Assembly (NCBI RefSeq): GCF_022113815.1
Contig: NZ_SGOM01000001.1
Location: 434,001 to 498,000, forward strand
DNA: 64,000 nt
Source: Vibrio cincinnatiensis
GTDB lineage: Bacteria > Pseudomonadota > Gammaproteobacteria > Enterobacterales > Vibrionaceae
Direction: 5' to 3'
Shown here: positions 19,301-27,664 of the stretch, piece by piece
How positions within the stretch are numbered: position 1 is the stretch's first letter
Layout of the letters: every line of letters begins with the position of its first letter
Position numbers and translations under genes: made by a program
The notes under the pieces: model-generated
Seen by the model: the letters and a program-made list of their open reading frames with translations, nothing else
Database searches by the model: none
What the model was told of the DNA's origin: nothing

Positions 19301-19774
19301 TTACAGTGCAGCGAGAATGGCTTCAGCTTTGCTGACTTCAAACGTTTTTGCTTCTTCGACATTTAGCGTGGTGATGATGCCGTCGTCGATAATCATCGCA
19401 TAGCGCTGTGAACGAATGCCTCCAAAGCTGGCGGTATCCATTTCTAGACCGAGCGCTTTTGTAAAGCTGGCATCGCCATCAGCAAGCATCATCAATTCTG
19501 AAGCATTTTGTGCTTCTCCCCATGCTTTCATGACAAAGGCATCATTGACGGCAACGCAAGCAATGATATCGACACCTTTCGCTTTTAATTGATCCGCTAA
19601 GATAACATAGCCGGGTAAATGAGCTTCAGAACAGGTTGGTGTGAATGCTCCAGGAACTGCAAAAAGGACGGCTTTTTTGCCAGCAAAGAGCTCGGAGGCA
19701 TTGTGGTTAACCATGCCTTCTGCAGTAATTTGGCTCAGTGTGGCCGTTGGGAGTGGTTGTCCTTGTTTGATCAT
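19301..19774 (-). CDS. Peroxiredoxin, Prx5-type (AhpC/TSA family)
   Basis: A 157-residue thiol peroxidase. The peroxidatic cysteine sits in PGAFTPTCSEAHLPGY (about residues 41-56), the hallmark of the Prx5 group. The distal segment SQRYAMIIDDGII is also typical. It reduces hydrogen peroxide and organic peroxides in the cytoplasm using glutathione/glutaredoxin or thioredoxin. No glutaredoxin domain is fused, unlike the Haemophilus-type hybrid. It stands alone with its promoter toward the isochorismatase gene. Confidence 0.93.
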   Translation of the reverse strand: MIKQGQPLPTATLSQITAEGMVNHNASELFAGKKAVLFAVPGAFTPTCSEAHLPGYVILADQLKAKGVDIIACVAVNDAFVMKAWGEAQNASELMMLADGDASFTKALGLEMDTASFGGIRSQRYAMIIDDGIITTLNVEEAKTFEVSKAEAILAAL

Positions 19775-19917
19775 GATGAATCCTTGATTATAAGTGATGA
19801 GAAAACATTTCTATCAGTCTAGCGCTAAATCCATGCGCTAACCACGGAGAAAGAGTGTGGTATTATCTTTATGTTTACCCGTTTTGGGTAAGAACCGATG
19901 ATTCGCTTGGAGGCAGG

Positions 19918-20460
19918 ATGCTTTCTCAACATAATACCGGACTTGTCGTTATCGATATTCAAGGGAAATTAGCTCAGATAGTGGAGAACAGTACAGAGCT
20001 GATAACACAGACAGCTCGGCTTATTCAAGGGGCTCAGCGGTTAGATCTTCCTATCGTTTGGCTTGAGCAAAATTCAGAAAAACTGGGGCCAACAACACCT
20101 CAACTGGCTCAATTACTTCATTCCTCTACTTTTCCCATAAATAAAATGACTTTCGATGCTACACAAGAACCCGCCATGGTTGAGCAATTGCGACAAGCGG
20201 AAATTTCCCATTGGTTAGTCTGTGGAATTGAAGCACATATTTGTGTATATCAAACTGTTTGTGGGTTATTACAACTTGGTTACCAGGTTGAAGTAGTCGC
20301 GGATGCTATCAGTGCTCGGAAAATGACGAACAAGCAATTGGCTCTCGATAAAATGCAACACTTAGGGGCGCAATTAACCTCAGTAGAGATGTGTCTTTAT
20401 GAGATGGTCGAAGACTGTCGATCACCACACTTTAAAACGATCCTTTCACTGATCAAGTAG
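19918..20460 (+). CDS. Isochorismatase-family hydrolase
   Basis: A cysteine hydrolase of about 180 residues. It has the catalytic aspartate in VVIDIQGKL (near residue 12), a mid-chain lysine region (NKMTFDA) and the nucleophile cysteine in VCGIEAHICVYQT (near residue 107). This family includes nicotinamidases and YcaC-like enzymes, and the substrate is not evident. I choose the ATG at 19918 because GGAGG lies five bases upstream. An upstream GTG at 19855 would add a 21-residue, tyrosine-rich, non-conserved extension. Confidence 0.88.
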   Translation: MLSQHNTGLVVIDIQGKLAQIVENSTELITQTARLIQGAQRLDLPIVWLEQNSEKLGPTTPQLAQLLHSSTFPINKMTFDATQEPAMVEQLRQAEISHWLVCGIEAHICVYQTVCGLLQLGYQVEVVADAISARKMTNKQLALDKMQHLGAQLTSVEMCLYEMVEDCRSPHFKTILSLIK

Positions 20461-20504
20461 CTCAACTACATTGAACCTATAACAAAGCAATCGGGAGGTG
20501 CAAG

Positions 20505-20915
20505 ATGCTGACAATACATGGATTGGATCATGTTGTTTTACGCACTACGCAATTAGAGCAAATGTTGTATTTCTATTGTTCAGTATTAGGCTGTCAGATT
20601 GAAAGAGATATATCGGAAGAGCTCGGGTTGACACAACTTCGAGCGGGTAATGCCTTGATTGATTTAGTAACTGTCAATAGTGAACTCGGCCAAATGGGAG
20701 GACGGGCTCCTCAACAAGATGGCCGCAATGTCGATCATCTCTGTTTACAAATTACTCCGCTTACCGAAGCTTCGATCATTCAATATTTAGATAAACACCA
20801 GATCCCACATTCAGACTTTGCCAAACGCTATGGTGCATAAGGGTTTGGCCGCTCGATTTATATTGAAGATCCTGAAGGTAATGTGATTGAACTCAAACCG
20901 CTTAATATGGAATGA
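20505..20915 (+). pseudogene. VOC/glyoxalase-family gene interrupted by an in-frame stop
   Basis: The frame from ATG 20505 (good GGGAGG upstream) encodes a vicinal-oxygen-chelate protein: GLDHVVLRT at the start, a metal-ligand-type histidine, and DHLCLQI in the second half. It halts at TAA 20838-20840 after RYGA. The same frame then continues as GFGRSIYIEDPEGNVIELKP and ends at TGA 20913-20915. This is exactly the conserved C-terminal strand and metal-binding glutamate of the fold. A single GAA-to-TAA change explains it. The truncated product (111 residues) would lack its last metal ligand. Sequencing error or suppression cannot be excluded. Confidence 0.85.
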
Positions 20916-21060
20916 GGAGAAACAAGCGGATTCATTGAGGATTATTTTCACGTTAAAGGTTAAACAGGGTGTGTTTATCATTGAGTGATAACTCTTACTT
21001 TACATTTGGTTACATAGGGTTATAGTCAAATGCGGTGAGTGTCGCAAAATAAGGATGGTT

Positions 21061-21411
21061 ATGCTGGCTCTGTTTTTTAAATGCTTGCTGGGTGCGTTGG
21101 CTGTTTTGCTGATAGCTCTGCTTTCAAAAAGTAAAAGTTTTTTTATTTCTGGCTTGGTTCCTCTTTTTCCTACTTTTGCCCTCATCGCTCACTACATTGT
21201 TGGTACGGAACGTACCATGGAAGAATTAAGAATAACGGTGCTCTTTGGGTTGTACTCGCTCATTCCTTATGCCGCTTATTTACTGGCAGTTTATTACTTC
21301 AGTTATCAATTTAATCTACTGTGGACGCTCGGTTTTGCTACGTTGGTGTGGATTGCTTTTGCTGGTCTACTTTTGGTGAGTTGGAGTCGTTTTCATCCGA
21401 GTATGGCATAG
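21061..21411 (+). CDS. glpM: GlpM-family membrane protein
   Basis: A small inner-membrane protein of about 116 residues with four predicted membrane segments. It has the conserved block SKSKSFFISGLVPLFPTFALIAHYIVG, cited here by its ends S-K to V-G at about residues 22-48, which is characteristic of GlpM. GlpM was linked to alginate production in Pseudomonas; its molecular role is unclear. I prefer the ATG at 21061, five bases after AAGGA, over the ATG at 21055. The glycerol gene glpD lies 1.2 kb away, convergent. Confidence 0.82.
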   Translation: MLALFFKCLLGALAVLLIALLSKSKSFFISGLVPLFPTFALIAHYIVGTERTMEELRITVLFGLYSLIPYAAYLLAVYYFSYQFNLLWTLGFATLVWIAFAGLLLVSWSRFHPSMA

Positions 21412-21471
21412 CCTTTGGTGTTAACGTGTATTGCTGTCTGTATGGCTTTTTAAGCCTAGTGAGGCTTTCTC

Positions 21472-22515
21472 GTGTTCAAAATAACCTCTTTGTCTAATCT
21501 ATTAAAAATTACCGGCATCGCTTTACTCTCGATGTTAATGGGGCTGTTTTTCTCTCTGCCATTAGCAGAACTGTTTGTGGCAGCAATTTTCGTTATTCTT
21601 CTACGTAAAAGAGCCAACGTTGCTTTAACTTTACCTAAAACTCTGCTGATGTTTATTCAAGTAGTATTGGGGATCAGTGTTGGCGCGACCATTTCGATAG
21701 GAGAACTTGCTCAAACGTTAAGTTTACCTGTGGTAATAGGGCTAATAATTTGTCTTATTTTACAGACCAGCGGTGGTTTCTTGTGGCTATATAAACGGGA
21801 GGGTTGGCATCCATTTGAGTCTTTATTGGGTGCGGTCCCTGGAGCAATGGCGGCGATATTAGTGATTAGTGAATCGGGCAGTAAACCGTCATCTAAAGTG
21901 GTTTATGCGCATTCTGTTCGTTTGATCATTTTGATCTTGATGGCTGGGGTTATCTCCAATAGTGCGACTGAGACAACAATCAATAGTGCCACCATGGCTA
22001 TTCAACATTGGATAATGCTATTTATATTGGTCGCTATTAGCATGTTATGTGGGAAACTCTCAATTAAATTTGGCATTCCAGCCCCTTATATGATTGCGTC
22101 ATTATTAATTGCGGCAACGGTGAATAGCGTGATGCCACCCGATTCATTATTGGTGCCTGTTCACCTAGTACTATTTTCAACCGCTTTGTTGGGAGTGTTG
22201 ATCGGTGTACGCTTAGCCGAAACCACTTTACGAGAAGCATTTTCTTATTCAAAAGCGGGTGTAATGGTGACGCTAATCGGGTTAACCGTTGCGATTGGTG
22301 TTTCTTTTTTAGCCGCCCACTGGCTGGGAATGAGTTGGTTGGTTTTATTGCTCTCTTGGGTTCCTGGGAGTGTTGAAGCGATGACGGCCGTGGCTCTTTT
22401 ACTAGGATTAGAGCCTGCTTTTGTGATGGTCAATCATGCTATTCGATTATTGCTGCTTTATACCATGCCTGCGGTATTTAAAAACCAGTTAGAAGAACTG
22501 CGTGATAAAGCTTAA
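21472..22515 (+). CDS. AbrB-family transporter-like membrane protein
   Basis: A 347-residue integral membrane protein with about ten hydrophobic segments. It shows the duplicated arrangement of the AbrB/ammonia monooxygenase-related family (VQVVLGISVGATIS-like first repeat, LLSWVPGSVEAMTAVALLLGLEPAFVMVNH second repeat). The conserved PG-x-x-x-A motif occurs twice (LLGAVPGAMAAILVISE and WVPGSVEAMT). Its start is a GTG preceded by GTGAGG. The transported substrate is unknown. Confidence 0.82.
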   Translation: MFKITSLSNLLKITGIALLSMLMGLFFSLPLAELFVAAIFVILLRKRANVALTLPKTLLMFIQVVLGISVGATISIGELAQTLSLPVVIGLIICLILQTSGGFLWLYKREGWHPFESLLGAVPGAMAAILVISESGSKPSSKVVYAHSVRLIILILMAGVISNSATETTINSATMAIQHWIMLFILVAISMLCGKLSIKFGIPAPYMIASLLIAATVNSVMPPDSLLVPVHLVLFSTALLGVLIGVRLAETTLREAFSYSKAGVMVTLIGLTVAIGVSFLAAHWLGMSWLVLLLSWVPGSVEAMTAVALLLGLEPAFVMVNHAIRLLLLYTMPAVFKNQLEELRDKA

Positions 22516-22542
22516 ATTGAGAGTGAGCTTCTAAACTCGTTT

Positions 22543-22577
22543 GCCGGAAATCCACTCATTTCTTCTGGATTTCCGGC
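22543..22577. terminator. Hairpin between the AbrB-type gene and glpD
   Basis: A perfect 12-base-pair stem (GCCGGAAATCCA and complement) with an 11-base loop between convergent genes. It is followed at a distance by CTTTTTG on the plus strand. It is a probable terminator for the upstream gene, and less clearly for glpD. Confidence 0.6.
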
Positions 22578-22609
22578 GTTGTTCGCTTTTTGTCTATCAG
22601 GTTATGGTC

Positions 22610-24154
22610 TTAATCAAGAGCATGGCTTGGTTGTGAAAGTTCTGAAGCATTTTTCAAATAGAGTTCGACTTTTTCGATACAACGGGTGTCATGATCAATC
22701 CCTAGCTTGCTTCGTCGCCAAAAGATATCTTCCACTTGATAGACATATTCGTTCTCAATCAAATAATCAATTTCTCGTTGGAAAAGGGTATTACTGAATG
22801 CATGGCCTAAATCTTCTACAGTTTCTACTCCGCGTAACAGCTCTTGAGTTCGTGAACCATACTGTTTGATCCAGCGAGAGATCGTTTGCTCATCAACAAA
22901 GGGAACTTGTTGTTTGATGGTCTCCAACAGGGAGCTTGGCTGGTAATTTTCACCGCCGGGTAAGGTAGATTGTGTGGTCCAACTCGGTTTCATTGGTGGC
23001 AGAAATGGAGTGAGTTGTTTCATGGCGGCTTCCGCCAGTTTGCGGTAAGTGGTTAATTTTCCACCAAAGATGGATAGCAGTGGAGCTTCCTCTCCTTGTT
23101 GATCGAGCGAAAGTGTGTAGTCTCGAGTAATCGCCTGTGGTGAGTCTGATTCGTCATCACACAAGGGCCGTACACCACTAAATTCAGAGACGATGTCATC
23201 GACACAGATTTCACGGACAAAGTGTTTATTGACGACATTGATCAAATATTGTCGCTCTTCGATGGAGATGGCGACGTCTCTTGGGTTGCCCTTATATTCG
23301 ACATCTGTGGTTCCTATCATGGAGTATTTGTCTAGATAGGGAATCACAAAGACGATTCGTTTATCTTCATTTTGTAGAATGTATGCCTGTGGTTCATCAT
23401 GAATTTTAGGAACGATGATGTGTGAACCTTTGATTAATCGGATGCCATAGGGTGAGCGAATTTGAATATTCGTATCTAAAAATTGTTTTACCCATGGACC
23501 CGTTGCGTTCACTAATGTTCGGCTTTTGCGTACAAAATGTGTTTGCGTTCGCTCATCAAATAAAGTGACATTCCAGAGCTTACCTTCTCGAACGGCTTTT
23601 TCTACCCGGCAGTAATTCATGACTTCTGCTCCCAACTCTTTGGCTTGCATTGCATTGAGGATCACAAGTCGCGCATCATCTACCCAACAGTCTGAATATT
23701 CAAAACCGACTTTCATCTGTGGTTTCGTGACGATTCCCGCCTTGAGTGGGACTTTTTTACTCGCCGGTAAAGAGGTACGTTTACCTAAATGATCGTATAG
23801 AAATAGCCCAATGCGAATCATCCATGCCGGGCGAAGAAACGGACGGTGAGGAAGACGAAAGCGCATAGGGGTGACAATGTGAGGGGCTTTTTTGAGGAGC
23901 ACTTCTCGTTCTGCCAGTGCTTCGCTTACTAACCGGAATTCATAGTGTTCAAGGTAACGCAGGCCACCATGGATTAATTTCGAGCTAGCAGAAGAAGTGG
24001 CTCCTGCAAAATCTTGCGCTTCATATAAACCGACGTTTAACCCTCTGCCCGCTGCATCAGCTGCAATACCGGTTCCATTAATGCCACCTCCGACCACGAT
24101 GATGTCTAACACATCATGTTCGTTAAATGGCGTTGAACTGTGTTGTTTTTTCAT
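22610..24154 (-). CDS. glpD: Aerobic glycerol-3-phosphate dehydrogenase
   Basis: A 514-residue FAD flavoprotein. The N-terminal FAD motif is VVGGGINGTGIAADAAGRG (residues about 20-38), followed by SSASSKLIHGGLRYLEHYEF. The later block SIFGGKLTTYRKLAE is the C-terminal FAD contact of GlpD. It oxidises sn-glycerol-3-phosphate to dihydroxyacetone phosphate and feeds electrons to quinone at the inner membrane. Length is slightly above the 501 of E. coli. Upstream, two GTTCG elements 20 bases apart resemble GlpR half-sites. Confidence 0.95.
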   Translation of the reverse strand: MKKQHSSTPFNEHDVLDIIVVGGGINGTGIAADAAGRGLNVGLYEAQDFAGATSSASSKLIHGGLRYLEHYEFRLVSEALAEREVLLKKAPHIVTPMRFRLPHRPFLRPAWMIRIGLFLYDHLGKRTSLPASKKVPLKAGIVTKPQMKVGFEYSDCWVDDARLVILNAMQAKELGAEVMNYCRVEKAVREGKLWNVTLFDERTQTHFVRKSRTLVNATGPWVKQFLDTNIQIRSPYGIRLIKGSHIIVPKIHDEPQAYILQNEDKRIVFVIPYLDKYSMIGTTDVEYKGNPRDVAISIEERQYLINVVNKHFVREICVDDIVSEFSGVRPLCDDESDSPQAITRDYTLSLDQQGEEAPLLSIFGGKLTTYRKLAEAAMKQLTPFLPPMKPSWTTQSTLPGGENYQPSSLLETIKQQVPFVDEQTISRWIKQYGSRTQELLRGVETVEDLGHAFSNTLFQREIDYLIENEYVYQVEDIFWRRSKLGIDHDTRCIEKVELYLKNASELSQPSHALD

Positions 24155-24167
24155 TTTGATGGCCTTT

Positions 24168-24200
24168 TTTGTTCGATTTTGTTTGTTTATGTTCGTATGA
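24168..24200 (-). promoter_or_regulatory. Possible GlpR operator region upstream of glpD
   Basis: Two GTTCG elements at 24171-24175 and 24191-24195, in AT-rich surroundings (TTTGTTCGATTTTG and TATGTTCGTATG), resemble halves of the GlpR repressor operator. They lie within 45 bases upstream of the glpD start. The rest of the 303-base gap up to 24457 shows only the downstream terminator of the next gene. Confidence 0.3.
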
Positions 24201-24409
24201 AACCACTAAAAAATGATAAATGGCAGTTTTTACTCGTTTATTTTTGATCTTGATCATATTCTGCTAGTGCATTTATCGTCGAGCATGCGCGAAGTTGGCT
24301 TTAAAACCATATTATGGAAGAGATTACGCTAAAGGATGAATAAGTGAAGGAGATGACAGAAAGAGGTTGGCTGGTAAGTATTGGGAGAGCGAGGAGCGGC
24401 CATAAAAAA

Positions 24410-24429
24410 AGCCCGCGTATCAGCGAGCT
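24410..24429 (-). terminator. Terminator of the DUF3069 gene
   Basis: On the minus strand AGCTCGC-TGATAC-GCGGGCT is followed by seven T residues. The seven-base stem has one mismatch. It lies about 30 bases past the stop codon of the gene ending at 24458. Confidence 0.75.
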
Positions 24430-24457
24430 TTTTTATCACGGTTTGGTTGGCAATTAT

Positions 24458-24895
24458 TTATTTTTGAAACACTTCTTTAAAGTCACGTTTCAAAATAGGA
24501 TCGCGGCGAGCCTTTTTAATTTGCTTAACCATATCTTTGACACAGTTGTGTAAAACTTGATCAAGCAACTGAGCGCGATATTCTTCCTTATCTTGCTCTG
24601 TCATTTCTTTAGGTAAGTTTAGTTTTGGAAACTCTTCCATTACATCAATACCGGCAAAGGCCTGACTCACAGAAATAAGCGCATGGAACTGTTCGAAATT
24701 ATCAAGAATATTTTGTGCGCTGGCTGGAAGGCTATTCCACGCCTCTCGAACGACTTCTTCTGATACTTCATGGATAGAAGTCACCATGCTGTACATCTGC
24801 TCTGGCACTTGGTCAAATTCGATGACTTGGCGGAGTTCAGGCGAAATAGTATCTAAAGTAATGGTAGGTGCTTCAGTTTGAGTCGTTTCTGACAT
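24458..24895 (-). CDS. DUF3069-family protein
   Basis: A helical, acidic protein of 145 residues with no membrane segment or signal peptide, resembling the DUF3069 proteins that occur in Vibrio and relatives. Function is unknown. I choose the ATG at 24895 (MSETTQTE) because the extra ten residues from 24925 are not typical. The sequence contains the repeated pattern EVVREAWNSLPASAQNIL and a basic C-terminus (KKARRDPILKRDF). It is monocistronic, with its own terminator. Confidence 0.68.
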   Translation of the reverse strand: MSETTQTEAPTITLDTISPELRQVIEFDQVPEQMYSMVTSIHEVSEEVVREAWNSLPASAQNILDNFEQFHALISVSQAFAGIDVMEEFPKLNLPKEMTEQDKEEYRAQLLDQVLHNCVKDMVKQIKKARRDPILKRDFKEVFQK

Positions 24896-25025
24896 GAAAA
24901 ATTTCTCATCAAGGGAAAACGCCATGCTAAAAAGTTACGCTCAAAAGTCAATACAGTGTGTGGAATAAAGAGAAGAAAGTGTGAAAAGAATCGGGATTGA
25001 ATATAAAACTGGTACGGAAAAGAAA

Positions 25026-25050
25026 AAGCCGCTCATAAAGTGAACGGCTT
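25026..25050 (-). terminator. Terminator downstream of ahpF
   Basis: A ten-base-pair stem (AAGCCGCTCA with TGAACGGCTT, one mismatch) with a five-base loop. On the minus strand it is followed by TTTTTCT. It sits about 80 bases past the ahpF stop. Confidence 0.7.
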
Positions 25051-25131
25051 AAGATAAAGCAAAATGGGTAGGCTCCTAGAAAAGGCGAAGAAGATTTACC
25101 CGTTATTTTGCTTCCTATCCGATTGGGCGAA

Positions 25132-26700
25132 TTAACCTTGCTGACGAATAAGGTAATCAAAAGCGCCAAGGCTGGCTTTAGCCCCTTCACCCATCGCTAT
25201 GATAATTTGTTTATAAGGAACCGTTGTCGCATCACCAGCAGCAAAAACACCCGGCATACTGGTTTCACCACGGCTGCCAATTTCAATTTCACCACGAGCA
25301 GAAAGCTCTACCGCTGAATCTTTTAGCCACTCGGTATTTGGGACTAAGCCAATTTGGACAAAGATTCCAGAGAGTTCGATCTCTTTGATCTCATCGGTAT
25401 TACGGTCTTTATATTTCAGTCCAGTAACCCGTTTCCCATCGCCAATCACTTCTGTGGTTTGTGCCATGGTAATAATGTCGATATTCGGTGTTGAGTTGGC
25501 TTTATTGATCAGCACTTGGTCTGCTCGCAGCGTATCAGCAAATTCCAACACAGTGACGTGTTCTACAATACCAGCAAGGTCAATTGCCGCTTCAATCCCT
25601 GAGTTACCACCACCGATCACCGCGGTCTTTTTACCTTTAAATAAAGGACCATCACAATGAGGACAGTAGGCAACCCCTTTATTACGGTATTCTTGCTCAC
25701 CCGGTACGTTCATTTCACGCCAACGAGCCCCCGGGCTTAAAATGACACTTTTACTTTTTAGCTGAGCTCCGCTTTCTAGACTGACGTGAATAGTACCGTC
25801 GTTAGTAAAATCAGCGCCCATCAGCTTATCTGCTTGCTGCTCCGTAATAATATCCACACCGTACTCTTTGAGGTGTTCTCCTAAATCCGCAGCCAATTTT
25901 GGCCCTTCGGTATGTTTAACCGAGATAAAGTTCTCAATCGACATGGTATCCATCACCTGACCGCCAAGGCGTTGGGCGACGATTCCCGTGCGAATGCCTT
26001 TACGAGCCGCGTAGATAGCCGCTGCTGCCCCCGCAGGACCACCACCGACAACCAGTACATCATAAGGAGCCTTCTCATTTAAGCTTGCTGCGGCTTTTTT
26101 AGCTGCACCATCATCCAATTTATTGAGAATTTCAGTGAGACTCATTCTGCCTTGACCAAATAATTCACCATTAATAAAGATGCTTGGTACTGCCATGATG
26201 TCGCGCTGTTTTACTTCATCTTGGAATAGGGCACCGTCAATCATGGTGGCACGAATATTAGGGTTGATCGCAGCCATCATGTTGAATGCTTGCACAACAT
26301 CAGGACAGTTTTGACAAGAGAGAGAAATAAAGATTTCCACATCCAGCTTTTTATCCAATTGCGCGATTTGTTCGATAACCACAGGTTCCAATTTCATTGG
26401 ATGTCCACCTGAGTGGAGCAGAGCCAAAACTAAAGAGGTAAATTCGTGCCCCATAGGCACGCCAGCAAAGCGTAATTGGGTATTTTTTGTTGGGTTACTC
26501 ACCGTCATCACGGGTTTACGTGCACTGGCTTGATCATCTTGGATCACGGATACCAAATCACTGAGGTCAGCAATTTCATTCGCTAGTGAAAGAATGTCTT
26601 GTGAAGCTTTGCTTTCATCTAGACTAACCACTAAACGGACTTCTTCTTTCAGATTACTGAGATATTGTTTTAATTGTTGCTTGATCGCTTGGTCTAGCAT
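25132..26700 (-). CDS. ahpF: Alkyl hydroperoxide reductase subunit F
   Basis: A 522-residue flavoprotein. The N-terminal domain holds a tandem thioredoxin fold with the CQNCPDV redox pair (about residues 129-135). The FAD motif is [19 protein letters not shown] (about 215-233), the thioredoxin-reductase-type active site is CPHCDGP (about 345), the NAD(P)H motif is [12 protein letters not shown], and the C-terminal FAD contact is [15 protein letters not shown]. It passes electrons from NADH to AhpC. It lies 194 bases downstream of ahpC on the same strand, with a hairpin between them. Confidence 0.96.
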   Translation of the reverse strand: MLDQAIKQQLKQYLSNLKEEVRLVVSLDESKASQDILSLANEIADLSDLVSVIQDDQASARKPVMTVSNPTKNTQLRFAGVPMGHEFTSLVLALLHSGGHPMKLEPVVIEQIAQLDKKLDVEIFISLSCQNCPDVVQAFNMMAAINPNIRATMIDGALFQDEVKQRDIMAVPSIFINGELFGQGRMSLTEILNKLDDGAAKKAAASLNEKAPYDVLVVGGGPAGAAAAIYAARKGIRTGIVAQRLGGQVMDTMSIENFISVKHTEGPKLAADLGEHLKEYGVDIITEQQADKLMGADFTNDGTIHVSLESGAQLKSKSVILSPGARWREMNVPGEQEYRNKGVAYCPHCDGPLFKGKKTAVIGGGNSGIEAAIDLAGIVEHVTVLEFADTLRADQVLINKANSTPNIDIITMAQTTEVIGDGKRVTGLKYKDRNTDEIKEIELSGIFVQIGLVPNTEWLKDSAVELSARGEIEIGSRGETSMPGVFAAGDATTVPYKQIIIAMGEGAKASLGAFDYLIRQQG

Positions 26701-26826
26701 TGTTATCTAATCCTGTCGAATAATGTGATAAAGAGAATGGCTACTCTGGATAAATGCAAAATACCCTTTGGTCGCTGCTAAGTTTTTATCGATGTTGACT
26801 TTATGATAGAGATTGAGCGAAAAGGG

Positions 26827-26876
26827 AGAGCAAACTGGGCATTTAGGTCGTCAGAGTAAAACACCCAGCTTGCTCT
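26827..26876 (-). terminator. Attenuator/terminator between ahpC and ahpF
   Basis: A 13-base stem (AGAGCAAACTGGG with CCCAGCTTGCTCT, one mismatch) with a 24-base loop sits just past ahpC. On the minus strand it is followed by CCCTTTT. Partial termination here would make AhpC more abundant than AhpF, as is usual for the pair. Confidence 0.55.
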
Positions 26877-26894
26877 TAATCAGTTAGGTAAAGG

Positions 26895-27452
26895 TTAGAT
26901 TTTACCGACTAGGTCGAGAGAAGGAGCAAGAGTCGCTTCACCTTCTTTCCATTTCGCTGGGCACACTTCACCTGGGTGTGCAGCAACGTATTGTGCCGCT
27001 TTAATTTTACGTAGCAGATCTTCTGCATCACGACCGATACCTTCAGCAGTGATTTCCATCGCTTGGATTACACCTTCTGGGTCGATAACAAAGGTTGCAC
27101 GGTCTGCAAGGCCTTGACCTTCACGCATCACGCCAAAGTTGTTAGTGATGTTACCGGTTTGGTCGCCAACCATGTAGTAGTTGATTTTACCAATGGTATC
27201 AGAGCTGTCATGCCATGCTTTGTGTGTGAAATGTGTGTCTGTTGAAACAGAGAACACTTCTACGCCACGTTTTTGTAGTTCTTCATAATGGTCAGCAAGG
27301 TCACCAAGCTCAGTTGGACAAACAAACGTGAAATCTGCTGGGTAGAAGAAGAACACGGCCCATTTACCGAGAACATCTTGTTCTGTGATCTCTACGAATT
27401 CACCGTTTTTGTATGCTGTTGCGCTAAATGGTTTGATTTGAGTGTTAATCAT
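26895..27452 (-). CDS. ahpC: Alkyl hydroperoxide reductase peroxiredoxin AhpC
   Basis: A 185-residue typical 2-Cys peroxiredoxin. The peroxidatic cysteine is in [20 protein letters not shown] (near residue 47) and the resolving cysteine is in [11 protein letters not shown] (near residue 165). It reduces hydrogen peroxide, alkyl hydroperoxides and peroxynitrite with electrons from AhpF. The C-terminal YF-like helix region is slightly variant (ends LDLVGKI). It is preceded by an OxyR-type site about 85 bases upstream of the start. Confidence 0.97.
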   Translation of the reverse strand: MINTQIKPFSATAYKNGEFVEITEQDVLGKWAVFFFYPADFTFVCPTELGDLADHYEELQKRGVEVFSVSTDTHFTHKAWHDSSDTIGKINYYMVGDQTGNITNNFGVMREGQGLADRATFVIDPEGVIQAMEITAEGIGRDAEDLLRKIKAAQYVAAHPGEVCPAKWKEGEATLAPSLDLVGKI

Positions 27453-27534
27453 TCTTTACTTTCCTTTCAGTTTTTTGATTTCGCAATGTCTTGCGTTCGG
27501 AAAGTATATTCACATTTCAGGTTGTTAAAATAAA

Positions 27535-27571
27535 ATTGCTTATACCTATATTATCGATAGGCAAAAACTAT
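27535..27571 (-). promoter_or_regulatory. OxyR-type operator upstream of ahpC
   Basis: CTAT at 27546-27549, ATAG at 27557-27560 and CTAT at 27568-27571 are separated by exactly seven bases each. This gives three of the four elements of the OxyR tetramer site (ATAG-N7-CTAT-N7-ATAG-N7-CTAT); the outermost ATAG is degenerate. Its position upstream of a peroxide-detoxification gene fits OxyR control. Confidence 0.65.
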
Positions 27572-27620
27572 ATTTATCACTAGGAAGAGGAACCGAGGCT
27601 GATAGAGCCCAGACAGAAAA

Positions 27621-27645
27621 AGCCAGCACGGGTTAGGTGCTGGCT
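27621..27645 (-). terminator. Terminator of the CoA-disulfide reductase gene
   Basis: A perfect nine-base-pair stem (AGCCAGCAC and GTGCTGGCT) with a seven-base loop. On the minus strand it is followed by TTTTTCT. It lies 20 bases past the stop at 27665. Confidence 0.85.
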
Positions 27646-27664
27646 ATTGAAGAAAGGAAGGACG

